From Sycon ciliatum (taxonomy: Eukaryota > Porifera > Calcarea > Leucosolenida > Sycettidae): a stretch of DNA of 64,000 nucleotides. Shown piece after piece: positions 21,501-34,012 of the stretch; within the stretch, counting starts at the first letter, position 1, and every line of letters begins with the position of its first letter. The position numbers and the translations under genes were made by a program. The stretch covers positions 26,429,986 to 26,493,985 of the forward strand of contig NC_088654.1 of NCBI RefSeq assembly GCF_964019385.1. The letters are read 5' to 3'. The notes below the pieces were generated by a model. It saw only the letters and a list, made by a program, of their open reading frames with translations. It ran no database searches and was not told where the DNA came from.

Positions 21501-24500
21501 GTACAAGCAGTGGAGAGCGTTTCCACAGTACAAGCAATGGAGAGCGTTTCCCCAGTACAAGCAGTGGAGAGCGTTTCCCCAGTACAAGCAATGGAGAGCG
21601 TTTCCACACTACAAGCAATGGAGAGCGTTTCCCCAGTACAAGCAATGGAGAGCGTTTCCACAGTACAAGCAGTGGAGAGCGTTTCCACAGTACAAGCAGT
21701 GGAGAGCGTTTCCCCAGTACAAGCAGTGGAGAGCGTTTCCACAGTACAAGCAGGGGAGAGCGTTTCCCCAGTACAAGCAGTGGAGAGCGTTTCCCCAGTA
21801 CAAGCAGTGGAGAGCGTTTCCCCAGTACAAGCAGTGGAGAGCGTTTCCCCAGTACAAGCAATGGAGAGCGTTTCCACAGTACAAGCAATGGAGAGCGTTT
21901 CCCCAGTACAAGCAGTGGAGAGCGTTTCCCCAGTACAAGCAATGGAGAGAGTTTCCACAGTACAAGCAATGGAGAGCGTTTCCACAGTACAACCAGTGGA
22001 GAGCGTTTCCCCAGTACAAGCAATGGAGAGCGTTTCCCCAGTACAAGCAATGGAGAGCGTTTCCACAGTACAACCAGTGGAGAGCGTTTCCCCAGTACAA
22101 GCAATGGAGAGCGTTTCCCCAGTACAAGCAATGGAGAGCGTTTCCCCAGTACAAGCAGTGGAGAGCGTTTCCCCAGTACAAGCAATGGAGAGCGTTTCCA
22201 CAGTACAAGCAATGGAGAGCGTTTCCCCAGTACAAGCAGTGGAGAGCGTTTCCACAGTACAAGCAATGGAGAGCGTTTCCCCAGTACAAGCAATGGAGAG
22301 CGTTTCCACAGTACAAGCAGTGGAGAGCGTTTCCACAGTACAAGCAGTGGAGAGCGTTTCCACAGTACAAGCAATGGAGAGCGTTTCCACAGTACAAGCA
22401 ATGGAGAGCGTTTCCCCAGTACAAGCAGTGGAGAGCGTTTCCACAGTACAAGCAATGGAGAGCGTTTCCCCAGTACAAGCAGTGGAGAGCGTTTCCCCAG
22501 TACAAGCAGTGGAGAGCGTTTCCCCAGTACAAGCAGTGGAGAGCGTTTCCACAGTACAAGCAGTGGAGAGCGTTTCCCCAGTACAAGCAATGGCGAGCGT
22601 TTCCACAGTACAAGCAGTGGAGAGCGTTTCCACAGTACAAGCAGTGGAGAGCGTTTCCCCAGTACAAGCAATGGAGAGCGTTTCCACAGTACAAGCAATG
22701 GAGAGCGTTTCCACAGTACAAGCAGTGGAGAGCGTTTCCACAGTACAAGCAGTGGAGAGCGTTTCCACAGTACAACCAGTGGAGAGCGTTTCCCCAGTAC
22801 AAGCAATGGAGAGCGTTTCCACAGTACAAGCAATGGAGAGCGTTTCCACAGTACAAGCAGTGGAGAGCGTTTCCACAGTACAAGCAGTGGAGAGCGTTTC
22901 CCCAGTACAAGCAGTGGAGAGCGTTTCCACAGTACAAGCAGTGGAGAGCGTTTCCCCAGTACAAGCAGTGGAGAGCGTTTCCCCAGTACAAGCAATGGAG
23001 AGCGTTTCCCCAGTACAAGCAGTGGAGAGCGTTTCCCCAGTACAAGCGGTGGAGAGCGTTTCCCCAGTACAAGCAGTGGAGAGCGTTTCCCCAGTACAAG
23101 CAGTGGAGAGCGTTTCCCCAGTACAAGCAGTGGAGAGCGTTTCCCCAGTACAAGCAGTGGAGAGCGTTTCCCCAGTACAAGCAATGGAGAGCGTTTCCAC
23201 AGTACAAGCAATGGAGAGCGTTTCCCCAGTACAAGCAGTGGAGAGCGTTTCCACAGTACAAGCAGTGGAGAGCGTTTCCCCAGTACAAGGAATGGAGAGC
23301 GTTTCCACAGTACAAGCAGTGGAGAGCGTTTCCCCAGTACAAGCAGTGGAGAGCGTTTCCCCAGTACAAGCAATGGAGAGCGTTTCCACAGTACAAGCAG
23401 TGGAGAGCGTTTCCCCAGTACAAGCAATGGAGAGCGTTTCCCCAGTACAAGCAGTGGAGAGCGTTTCCCCAGTACAAGCAATGGAGAGCGTTTCCACAGT
23501 ACAAGCAATGGAGAGCGTTTCCCCAGTACAAGCAGTGGAGAGCGTTTCCACAGTACAAGCAATGGAGAGCGTTTCCCCAGTACAAGCAATGGAGAGCGTT
23601 TCCCCAGTACAAGCAATGGAGAGCGTTTCCCCAGTACAAGCAGTGGAGAGCGTTTCCACATTACAAGCAGTGGAGAGCGTTTCCCCAGTACAAGCAGTGG
23701 AGAGCGTTTCCCCAGTACAAGCAATGGAGAGCGTTTCCCCAGTACAAGCAGTGGAGAGCGTTTCCACAGTACAAGCAGTGGAGAGCGTTTCCACAGTACA
23801 AGCAATGGAGAGCGTTTCCACAGTACAAGCAGTGGAGAGCGTTTCCCCAGTACAAGCAGTGGAGAGCGTTTCCCCAGTACAAGCAATGGAGAGCGTTTCC
23901 ACAGTACAAGCAGTGGAGAGCGTTTCCCCAGTACAAGCAATGGAGAGCGTTTCCCCAGTACAAGCAGTGGAGAGCGTTTCCCCAGTACAAGCAATGGAGA
24001 GCGTTTCCACAGTACAAGCAATGGAGAGCGTTTCCCCAGTACAAGCAGTGGAGAGCGTTTCCACAGTACAAGCAATGGAGAGCGTTTCCCCAGTACAAGC
24101 AATGGAGAGCGTTTCCCCAGTACAAGCAATGGAGAGCGTTTCCCCAGTACAAGCAGTGGAGAGCGTTTCCACATTACAAGCAGTGGAGAGCGTTTCCCCA
24201 GTACAAGCAGTGGAGAGCGTTTCCCCAGTACAAGCAATGGAGAGCGTTTCCCCAGTACAAGCAATGGAGAGCGTTTCCCCAGTACAAGCAGTGGAGAGCG
24301 TTTCCACAGTACAAGCAATGGAGAGCGTTTCCACAGTACAAGCAGTGGAGAGCGTTTCCCCAGTACAAGCAGTGGAGAGCGTTTCCCCAGTACAAGCAAT
24401 GGAGAGCGTTTCCCCAGTACAAGCAATGGAGAGCGTTTCCACAGTACAAGCAGTGGAGAGCGTTTCCCCAGTACAAGCAATGGAGAGCGTTTCCCCAGTA

Positions 24501-27084
24501 CAAGCAATGGAGAGCGTTTCCCCAGTACAAGCAGTGGAGAGCGTTTCCCCTGTACAAGCAGTGGAGAGCGTTTCCACAGTACAACCAGTGGAGAGCGTTT
24601 CCCCAGTACAAGCAATGGAGAGCGTTTCCCCAGTACAAGCAATGGAGAGCGTTTCCCCAGTACAAGCAGTGGAGAGCGTTTCCCCAGTACAAGCAATGGA
24701 GAGCGTTTCCACAGTACAAGCAATGGAGAGCGTTTCCCCAGTACAAGCAGTGGAGAGCGTTTCCACAGTACAAGCAATGGAGAGCGTTTCCCCAGTACAA
24801 GCAATGGAGAGCGTTTCCACAGTACAAGCAGTGGAGAGCGTTTCCACAGTACAAGCAGTGGAGAGCGTTTCCACAGTACAAGCAATGGAGAGCGTTTCCA
24901 CAGTACAAGCAATGGAGAGCGTTTCCCCAGTACAAGCAGTGGAGAGCGTTTCCACAGTACAAGCAATGGAGAGCGTTTCCCCAGTACAAGCAGTGGAGAG
25001 CGTTTCCCCAGTACAAGCAATGGAGAGCGTTTCCACAGTACAAGCAATGAAGAGCGTTTCCCCAGTACAAGCAGTGGAGAGCGTTTCCCCAGTACAAGCA
25101 GTCGAGAGCGTTTCCACAGTACAAGCAATGGAGAGCGTTTCCCCAGTACAAGCAATGGAGAGCGTTTCCCCAGTACAAGCAGTGGAGAGCGTTTCCCCAG
25201 TACAAGCAATGGAGAGCGTTTCCACAGTACAAGCAATGGAGAGCGTTTCCCCAGTACAAGCAGTGGAGAGCGTTTCCCCAGTACAAGCAATGGAGAGCGT
25301 TTCCACAGTACAAGCAATGGAGAGCGTTTCCCCAGTACAAGCAATGGAGAGCGTTTCCACAGTACAAGCAATGGAGAGCGTTTCCCCAGTACAAGCAATG
25401 GAGAGCGTTTCCACAGTACAAGCAGTGGAGAGCGTTTCCACAGTACAAGCAGTGGAGAGCGTTTCCCCAGTACAAGCAGTGGAGAGCGTTTCCACAGTAC
25501 AAGCAGTGGAGAGCGTTTCCACAGTACAAGCAATGGAGAGCGTTTCCACAGTACAAGCAAAGGAGAGCGTTTCCCCAGTACAAGCAGTGGAGAGCGTTTC
25601 CACAGTACAAGCAATGGAGAGCGTTTCCACAGTACAAGCAATGGAGAGCGTTTCCCCAGTACAAGCAATGGAGAGCGTTTCCCCAGTACAAGCAGTGGAG
25701 AGCGTTTCCACAGTACAAGCAGTGGAGAGCGTTTCCACAGTACAAGCAATGGAGAGCGTTTCCACAGTACAAGCAAAGGAGAGCGTTTCCCCAGTACAAG
25801 CAGTGGAGAGCGTTTCCACAGTACAAGCAATGGAGAGCGTTTCCCCAGTACAAGCAGTGGAGAGCGTTTCCCCAGTACAAGCAATGGAGAGCGTTTCCAC
25901 AGTACAAGCAATGGAGAGCGTTTCCCCAGTACAAGCAATGGAGAGCGTTTCCACAGTACAAGCAGTGGAGAGCGTTTCCACAGTACAAGCAGTGGAGAGC
26001 GTTTCCCCAGTACAAGCAGTGGAGAGCGTTTCCACAGTACAAGCAGGGGAGAGCGTTTCCCCAGTACAAGCAGTGGAGAGCGTTTCCCCAGTACAAGCAG
26101 TGGAGAGCGTTTCCCCAGTACAAGCAGTGGAGAGCGTTTCCCCAGTACAAGCAGTGGAGAGCGTTTCCACAGTACAAGCAATGGAGAGCGTTTCCCCAGT
26201 ACAAGCAGTGGAGAGCGTTTCCCCAGTACAAGCAATGGAGAGCGTTTCCACAGTACAAGCAGTGGAGAGCGTTTCCCCAGTACAAGCAATGGAGAGCGTT
26301 TCCACAGTACAACCAGTGGAGAGCGTTTCCCCAGTACAAGCAATGGAGAGCGTTTCCCCAGTACAAGCAATGGAGAGCGTTTCCCCAGTACAAGCAGTGG
26401 AGAGCGTTTCCCCAGTACAAGCAATGGAGAGCGTTTCCACAGTACAAGCAATGGAGAGCGTTTCCCCAGTACAAGCAGTGGAGAGCGTTTCCACAGTACA
26501 AGCAATGGAGAGCGTTTCCCCAGTACAAGCAATGGAGAGCGTTTCCACAGTACAAGCAGTGGAGAGCGTTTCCACAGTACAAGCAGTGGAGAGCGTTTCC
26601 ACAGTACAAGCAATGGAGAGAGTTTCCACAGTACAAGCAATGGAGAGCGTTTCCCCAGTACAAGCAGTGGAGAGCGTTTCCACAGTACAAGCAATGGAGA
26701 GCGTTTCCCCAGTACAAGCAGTGGAGAGCGTTTCCCCAGTACAAGCAGTGGAGAGCGTTTCCCCAGTACAAGCAGTGGAGAGCGTTTCCACAGTACAAGC
26801 AGTGGAGAGCGTTTCCACAGTACAAGCAGTGGAGAGCGTTTCCACAGTACAAGCAGTGGAGAGCGTTTCCCCAGTACAAGCAATGGAGAGCGTTTCCACA
26901 GTACAAGCAGTGGAGAGCGTTTCCACAGTACAAGCAGTGGAGAGCGTTTCCACAGTACAACCAGTGGAGAGCGTTTCCCCAGTACAAGCAATGGAGAGCG
27001 TTTCCACAGTACAAGCAATGGAGAGCGTTTCCACAGTACAAGCAGTGGAGAGCGTTTCCCCAGTACAAGCAGTGGAGAGCGTTT

Positions 27085-29730
27085 CCCCCAGTACAAGCAA
27101 TGGAGAGCGTTTCCCCAGTACAAGCAGTGGAGAGCGTTTCCACAGTACAAGCAGTGGAGAGCGTTTCCCCAGTACAAGCAGTGGAGAGCGTTTCCCCAGT
27201 ACAAGCAATGGAGAGCGTTTCCACAGTACAAGCAATGGAGAGCGTTTCCCCAGTACAAGCAGTGGAGAGCGTTTCCCCAGTACAAGCAATGGAGAGCGTT
27301 TCCACAGTACAAGCAGTGGAGAGCGTTTCCCCAGTACAAGCAATGGAGAGCGTTTCCACAGTACAAGCAATGGAGAGCGTTTCCCCAGTACAAGCAATGG
27401 AGAGCGTTTCCACAGTACAAGCAGTGGAGAGCGTTTCCACAGTACAAGCAGTGGAGAGCGTTTCCCCAGTACAAGCAGTGGAGAGCGTTTCCACAGTACA
27501 AGCAGTGGAGAGCGTTTCCCCAGTACAAGCAGTGGAGAGCGTTTCCACAGTACAAGCAATGGAGAGCGTTTCCCCAGTACAAGCAATGGAGAGCGTTTCC
27601 CCAGTACAAGCAATGGAGAGCGTTTCCACAGTACAAGCAGTGGAGAGCGTTTCCCCAGTACAAGCAATGGAGAGCGTTTCCCCAGTACAAGCAGTGGAGA
27701 GCGTTTCCACAGTACAAGCAGTGGAGAGCGTTTCCACAGTACAAGCAGTGGAGAGCGTTTCCCCAGTACAAGCAGTGGAGAGCGTTTCCCCAGTACAAGC
27801 AGTGGAGAGCGTTTCCCCAGTACAAGCAGTGGAGAGCGTTTCCACAGTACAAGCAATGGAGAGCGTTTCCACAGTACAAGCAGTGGAGAGCGTTTCCACA
27901 GTACAAGCAGTGGAGAGCGTTTCCCCAGTACAAGCAGTGGAGAGCGTTTCCACAGTTACAAGCAGTGGAGAGCGTTTCCCCAGTACAAGCAGTGGAGAGC
28001 GTTTCCCCAGTACAAGCAGTGGAGAGCGTTTCCCCAGTACAAGCAGTGGAGAGCGTTTCCCCAGTACAAGCAATGGAGAGCGTTTCCACAGTACAAGCAA
28101 TGGAGAGCGTTTCCCCAGTACAAGCAGTGGAGAGCGTTTCCCCAGTACAAGCAATGGAGAGCGTTTCCACAGTACAAGCAGTGGAGAGCGTTTCCACAGT
28201 ACAAGCAGTGGAGAGCGTTTCCACAGTACAAGCAATGGAGAGCGTTTCCACAGTACAAGCAATGGAGAGCGTTTCCCCAGTACAAGCAGTGGAGAGCGTT
28301 TCCACAGTACAAGCAATGGAGAGCGTTTCCCCAGTACAAGCAGTGGAGAGCGTTTCCCCAGTACAAGCAGTGGAGAGCGTTTCCCCAGTACAAGCAGTGG
28401 AGAGCGTTTCCACAGTACAAGCAGTGGAGAGCGTTTCCCCAGTACAAGCAATGGAGAGCGTTTCCACAGTACAAGCAGTGGAGAGCGTTTCCACAGTACA
28501 AGCAGTGGAGAGCGTTTCCACAGTACAAGCAATGGAGAGCGTTTCCACAGTACAAGCAGTGGAGAGCGTTTCCACAGTACAAGCAGTGGAGAGCGTTTCC
28601 CCAGTACAAGCAGTGGAGAGCGTTTCCCCAGTACAAGCAATGGAGAGCGTTTCCACAGTACAAGCAATGGAGAGCGTTTCCACAGTACAAGCAGTGGAGA
28701 GCGTTTCCCCAGTACAAGCAGTGGAGAGCGTTTCCCCAGTACAAGCAGTGGAGAGCGTTTCCCCAGTACAAGCAGTGGAGAGCGTTTCCCCAGTACAAGC
28801 AATGGAGAGCGTTTCCACAGTACAAGCAATGGAGAGCGTTTCCCCAGTACAAGCAGTGGAGAGCGTTTCCCCAGTACAAGCAGTGGAGAGCGTTTCCCCA
28901 GTACAAGCAGTGGAGAGCGTTTCCACAGTACAAGCAGTGGAGAGCGTTTCCCCAGTACAAGCAGTGGAGAGCGTTTCCCCAGTACAAGCAGTGGAGAGCG
29001 TTTCCACAGTACAAGCAGTGGAGAGCGTTTCCCCAGTACAAGCAATGGAGAGCGTTTCCACAGTACAAGCAATGGAGAGCGTTTCCCCAGTACAAGCAAT
29101 GGAGAGCGTTTCCACAGTACAAGCAGTGGAGAGCGTTTCCACAGTACAAGCAGTGGAGAGCGTTTCCACAGTACAAGCAATGGAGAGCGTTTCCACAGTA
29201 CAAGCAGTGGAGAGCGTTTCCACAGTACAAGCAGTGGAGAGCGTTTCCCCAGTACAAGCAGTGGAGAGCGTTTCCCCAGTACAAGCAATGGAGAGCGTTT
29301 CCACAGTACAAGCAATGGAGAGCGTTTCCACAGTACAAGCAGTGGAGAGCGTTTCCCCAGTACAAGCAGTGGAGAGCGTTTCCCCAGTACAAGCAGTGGA
29401 GAGCGTTTCCCCCAGTACAAGCAATGGAGAGCGTTTCCCCAGTACAAGCAGTGGAGAGCGTTTCCACAGTACAAGCAGTGGAGAGCGTTTCCCCAGTACA
29501 AGCAGTGGAGAGCGTTTCCCCAGTACAAGCAATGGAGAGCGTTTCCACAGTACAAGCAATGGAGAGCGTTTCCCCAGTACAAGCAGTGGAGAGCGTTTCC
29601 CCAGTACAAGCAATGGAGAGCGTTTCCACAGTACAAGCAGTGGAGAGCGTTTCCCCAGTACAAGCAATGGAGAGCGTTTCCACAGTACAAGCAATGGAGA
29701 GCGTTTCCCCAGTACAAGCAATGGAGAGCG
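27085..29730 (+). repeat. ~2.3-kb higher-order repeat carrying a 28-bp unit marker
   Basis: A 28-bp unit with five Cs (GTTTCCCCCAGTAC) occurs at 27085 and 29409, that is 86 units apart plus two extra bases: its own insertion and a CAGTTACAAG insertion at about 27956. The order of variants after the two markers matches for at least several units. The insertion therefore predates duplication of the block. Confidence 0.6.
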
Positions 29731-30512
29731 TTTCCACAGTACAAGCAGTGGAGAGCGTTTCCACAGTACAAGCAGTGGAGAGCGTTTCCCCAGTACAAGC
29801 AGTGGAGAGCGTTTCCACAGTACAAGCAATGGAGAGCGTTTCCCCAGTACAAGCAATGGAGAGCGTTTCCCCAGTACAAGCAATGGAGAGCGTTTCCACA
29901 GTACAAGCAGTGGAGAGCGTTTCCCCAGTACAAGCAATGGAGAGCGTTTCCCCAGTACAAGCAGTGGAGAGCGTTTCCACAGTACAAGCAGTGGAGAGCG
30001 TTTCCACAGTACAAGCAGTGGAGAGCGTTTCCCCAGTACAAGCAGTGGAGAGCGTTTCCCCAGTACAAGCAGTGGAGAGCGTTTCCCCAGTACAAGCAGT
30101 GGAGAGCGTTTCCACAGTACAAGCAGTGGAGAGCGTTTCCCCAGTACAAGCAGTGGAGAGCGTTTCCCCAGTACAAGCAATGGAGAGCGTTTCCCCAGTA
30201 CAAGCAGTGGAGAGCGTTTCCCCAGTACAAGCAGTGGAGAGCGTTTCCCCAGTACAAGCAATGGAGAGCGTTTCCCCAGTACAAGCAGTGGAGAGCGTTT
30301 CCCCAGTACAAGCAGTGGAGAGCGTTTCCCCAGTACAGTAAATATCGGATATAACGTGCCCCTTTGATTTTCGAAAATGTATCACTATATCCGGTGCATC
30401 ACTATAGCCGATTTGCATGTTTGACCGACACATGGCACATGACTGCACATGAAATGATGCGTACACGCTGGAAAAAGCATGCTGAAAGTGCATGCATGCT
30501 CCGCGGACTGTG

Positions 30513-30660
30513 TTAGTCCATCGGCCAAGTCTCAAAATCGAAAGTGGTGATGCACTGAGCTTCCAACTAAACGCGACCATACCCAGCACGTAGAGAATAT
30601 ATCAGAGAACACTATTCCGTTTGTTGGACGTGCCGAATTCAGTCCAGGGCGTCGATACGA
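30513..30660 (+). repeat. Left subterminal inverted block of the 4.16-kb transposon
   Basis: It contains TAGTCCATCGGCCAAGTCTC, then GTGATGCACTGAGC, CCAACTAAACGC and CCGTTTGTTGGACGTG. All four recur in the same order in inverted orientation at 33861-34012. Arm divergence shows this is an old element. Confidence 0.75.
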
Positions 30661-31879
30661 AGCGTTCTTCGTCGCCGAGTTTTTTACTGTGCGCTCCATT
30701 TGAGAGTGCGCAGAGTTCTGATCGAGAGTTTTTTGAGCAGATTTTCAAATTTTTGAGGCTTTCAGCTGACAGCTGTCAACCCTAAATGGTACTTAGTATG
30801 TGACAGGCAATAGGTTTTGGTGCCTCCGTATGCCTTCTATCTTCCTTCGTTTCACTACGCTGCTTCGCCCACCACCTCAGGGGATGACAGCGTACCTGCA
30901 CTAGTCAGCTCTCGCTAACCCTGTCTCTCTTTCTCCGTCTTAGCGCTCGTCATTCGTGTCCTTCTGCTGGGGCGAGCTTGATACTGTTGTGTCGTAGTTT
31001 TTAGGCAATACTCCAATAGTGGCTGTTGTTCGCGTGACGATCAGGATTTATGGAGAAAGACGACGACTCGCCAAGTTCCCATGCAGCCACAGACGGCGTA
31101 GCAATTCTTACCGCCAACCCTTCGAGCAACGGAACCGGCCTGAGTTGGAAACCGTGTCTGTGTAATTGTGCCACGAAACGGATGAAACACACAGGCTCAC
31201 ATGTGACGAGATGAAGATAATCTCAACAGGCTGACGGAAATCCAACAGGCTCACGGGAACGCTGCAGTTATGGTCGGAGACGCGGAGTTATTTAGTCACT
31301 GGTAAATGTTGCATCGAGTGCTGTGTGCTCTAACACAATTGAAAAAATTATGAAAAAGCGAAAATAATGCAATGGTGGGGCTGAGTGGTGTTCTGTGGAG
31401 GAGACGTCGCTGTTTCAGTATTCAACGCCGGACCCTGTATTTCAAGTCTGTGGTCATGCTCGATCATAAGTTCTTGTATGGCTCCAGTGCCTTCTCAGCA
31501 TTGTTGGCGGGTAAGCACCTGGATCGTGTCCAAGTACTGCGGCTCTGGTGGCTTGAGGGATGTACGGGTGCTCGCCGTGCACCCCTGCCGGCAATCTGCT
31601 AGTGAAGCTTGGTACCTACTGTGTCCGGGAGACTTTCATCCAGAAGCTAATCTTCCTAGGCTGGAGCTGCTGCTACTCCTGTGCTAGCCCTCAACCACTG
31701 GCGCTCCTACTCGGCTCCAGTGTGGGCCATTAACCACCTTGCCCGATTTCGCACTGTTGCTATTCCACACCGTCAGCATTTAACTCTGAGGTCAGACCTT
31801 GATCCCTCCCACCATATGCTATCTGTCTGTCTGCCTCTCTCTCACACACAGATGTGCGCGCATACACACAAACACACAT

Positions 31880-31880
<1 letters not shown>
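30661..31880. other. Transposon interior, left part: no gene recognised
   Basis: Open frames of at most 100 codons here have no recognisable domain, and no transposase motif is seen. Confidence 0.45.

Positions 31881-31938
<58 letters not shown>
31860..31938. repeat. (CA)n microsatellite
   Basis: An uninterrupted CA run of about 58 bp (31881-31938) is preceded by degenerate CACAAACACACATG sequence. Confidence 0.95.
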
Positions 31939-31940
<2 letters not shown>

Positions 31941-32426
31941 GACACAAACATACACATAGCCAACTTCTCTGTGTTTGGTGATCATCATCTGTTTTCTGAT
32001 GTGCAAGCTCACCTCTGATGCCGATTACTTCCTTGCTTAGACCCGGTCTGCTATTAGATCAGTCTGCTCTCCCTTCACTTGCTTGTAAATCCTACTTGGA
32101 GCGGTAAGGTTGTGTCACTGCTCCTACTGATGTCATTGTTGTGAAAGCAATATCATCGCCATTGGTGGTAATTTTCCACCGTGCATGAATCATTAACAAT
32201 CATCATCTATGTGTCACGGCCTAACCATCCCCGTAACTCCCCTCATCGTGACTAGTGCTGTACCGTTGAAACCTACTTTGCTTCAGTGTATATTCGCTCC
32301 AAAGCTCTTGTTTTGTTGCATAGTGATCTGACGCAGTGTGCTATAGCCTATCGGGTAATATGGATAAGATTAGTACAGTCGGCGTCGCCTATCGAGTGAC
32401 CAGGTACATGTATAAGGATACTAGTA
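31939..32426. other. Transposon interior: no gene recognised
   Basis: I see nothing in this stretch that I can support as a feature. Confidence 0.4.
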
Positions 32427-32807
32427 CCGTAAAATCCCGCCAGAGCGCCCCGTCTCTCCCATCCGCCCCTCCCTGACTTCTTGTCAGGGACGTGATTGAT
32501 TGTATCCTCGTATGACTCTGTCACAGTCTGTGATGCCGTACTGTACTGCGGACGCGTGCTCAACCCCGTTGGAAATGTACGCACCAGTGCCCACCCTCTT
32601 GACCAGGGATCGCACAAACCCTGCGTTTTGTCGGGTCTGTACGACTCCTGGCTCTTGACCTTTGGTCGGTGTACGAGATGCACGAACAGTTTTCGTAGGG
32701 TGAGTACTTTTTCATGTAGCACTGAATGCGGCAAGTAGGACTCGCCCATCCGCCCCTCCCCACCTGAAGCGTCGAGGAGGTAGGGGCGCTCTGGCGGGAT
32801 TTTACGG
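32427..32807. mobile_element. 381-bp nested MITE with 25-bp perfect TIRs and TA duplication
   Basis: The left TIR starts CCGTAAAATCCCGCC and continues CAGAGCGCCCC. The right end (about 32783-32807) is its perfect 25-bp reverse complement. TA flanks both ends (32425-32426 and 32808-32809), as expected for Tc1/mariner-type mobilisation. Just inside each end lies the direct repeat CCCATCCGCCCCTCC (about 32459 and 32747). It has no transposase and is non-autonomous, nested in the larger element. Confidence 0.85.
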
Positions 32808-32809
32808 TA

Positions 32810-33860
32810 CATGTATACCGGCTTAACGATATTGGAACACAAATAGCACTATGTGTGCAATATTCCTTTCTAAGCTCACGCTGTGCGGTGCAGATAGGTC
32901 ATGTGTCGTTGCCAACTTGCTGCATGTGCATGTGCAGCAGGAAGGCACCACATGTCGACTACTACTTATACTGTACAGCATTGTGTGCTTACATGCATCT
33001 ACGGCCTTGTGGATTCAATTGAGTCTCACATACATGTACATGAAATATTGCGTGTAGTGCGGCATCAGTTAACATACAGTGGCTAAATATTTTTCTCGCA
33101 ATAATGACCGTATTCACCACAAGTGTGTTTATGTCCAGAGCCAACTCAAGTCCTGTATTATTTTATGACCATGACAACAAGACTTCCGGGCTGAAATTCT
33201 TCTATGACAGGCATGAACACTTGCCTTACAATTGTTCGTGATTGTACGAAGTACATAATTATTCGCTGTTGCATCAATTTTGCATTATTTACATTGTAGT
33301 GCCACTAGTGGTATCACCTGCATGCGCATTGAGTCAAACAAGGTTACCTCTGTATAAGTATGCTTATCGTGGCTATCAAGAGCTTCGATGCAAATTCCCA
33401 GCTGACGAATGGTGTCCAGCTTGTGTTCAGCTCAGCTGGCACTCACAACTCATAATAATTGCGTTCTAGACGCCAGATGAGATGTTTCAGCTACAATGTA
33501 GACACAACGTCCGTGTTCAAGAAAGCCGTCACTTCATCTTCTGTCCATCCTCAATAGCACGTTCAAGCAAATACGTCTGAAACACAGTAGCGACAACCCG
33601 ACAGCGGCGACACGCCGTCTTCTCCGAATGAGCTTCTACCGTTCTAATTCAGATTCCCCAAAAATGTCAAAATAAATAATAGATTTCCACCAAGCTCGCT
33701 AGAATCTTGCGAACCGTCAACATCCAGGCATTTCAAGTGTTCGAGAGTGCGTAGATTCTGCTCAGCGGCTCAAGAACATTCGCCAAGCGAAAAAAAGTCG
33801 ATGAGAAAGATGTAATGGTGGACGAAATTACGAAAATCGGAAGAAGGTATTCGACCCAGT
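32810..33860. other. Transposon interior, right part: no gene recognised
   Basis: Small open frames only, all under 80 codons and without recognisable motifs. Confidence 0.4.
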
Positions 33861-34012
33861 TCGACTATCCTGGACTGGATTGGCAACGTCCAACAAACGG
33901 ATTCGTATTCTATGGGGTCTCATGAGCTAGTGTGCCAAAGGGCGTTTAGTTGGAGCTTCAGTGCATCACCTTCGCCGAAAGAGGCCCTTTCTGAGATTTG
34001 GCCGATGGACTA
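33861..34012 (-). repeat. Right subterminal inverted block of the 4.16-kb transposon
   Basis: This is the inverted counterpart of 30513-30660. It lies ~490 bp from the right end, whereas the left block lies ~180 bp from the left end, so the two ends have undergone different insertions or deletions. Between here and 34499 several copies of ATCACTATA/GCGATATATC-like motifs form a subterminal repeat zone. Confidence 0.7.

Larger units (their letters stand above)
9031..30335 (+). repeat. 27-bp satellite array, left segment (~780 units)
   Basis: Head-to-tail copies of a 27-bp unit that reads AGCARTGGAGAGCG followed by TTTCCMCAGTACA. Two positions account for most variation: G/A at unit position 5 and C/A at position 20. 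All units are in the same orientation. GC is about 56%. The unit has no stop triplet in any of six frames and is a multiple of three, so every frame reads open for kilobases (for example ESVSPVQAV, ERFPSTSSG and RAFPQYKQW on the plus strand). That is a property of the repeat, not evidence of a gene. The segment contains an assembly gap (21301-21500) and an indel-rich zone just before it. It ends at a transposon insertion at 30335. Confidence 0.98.
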
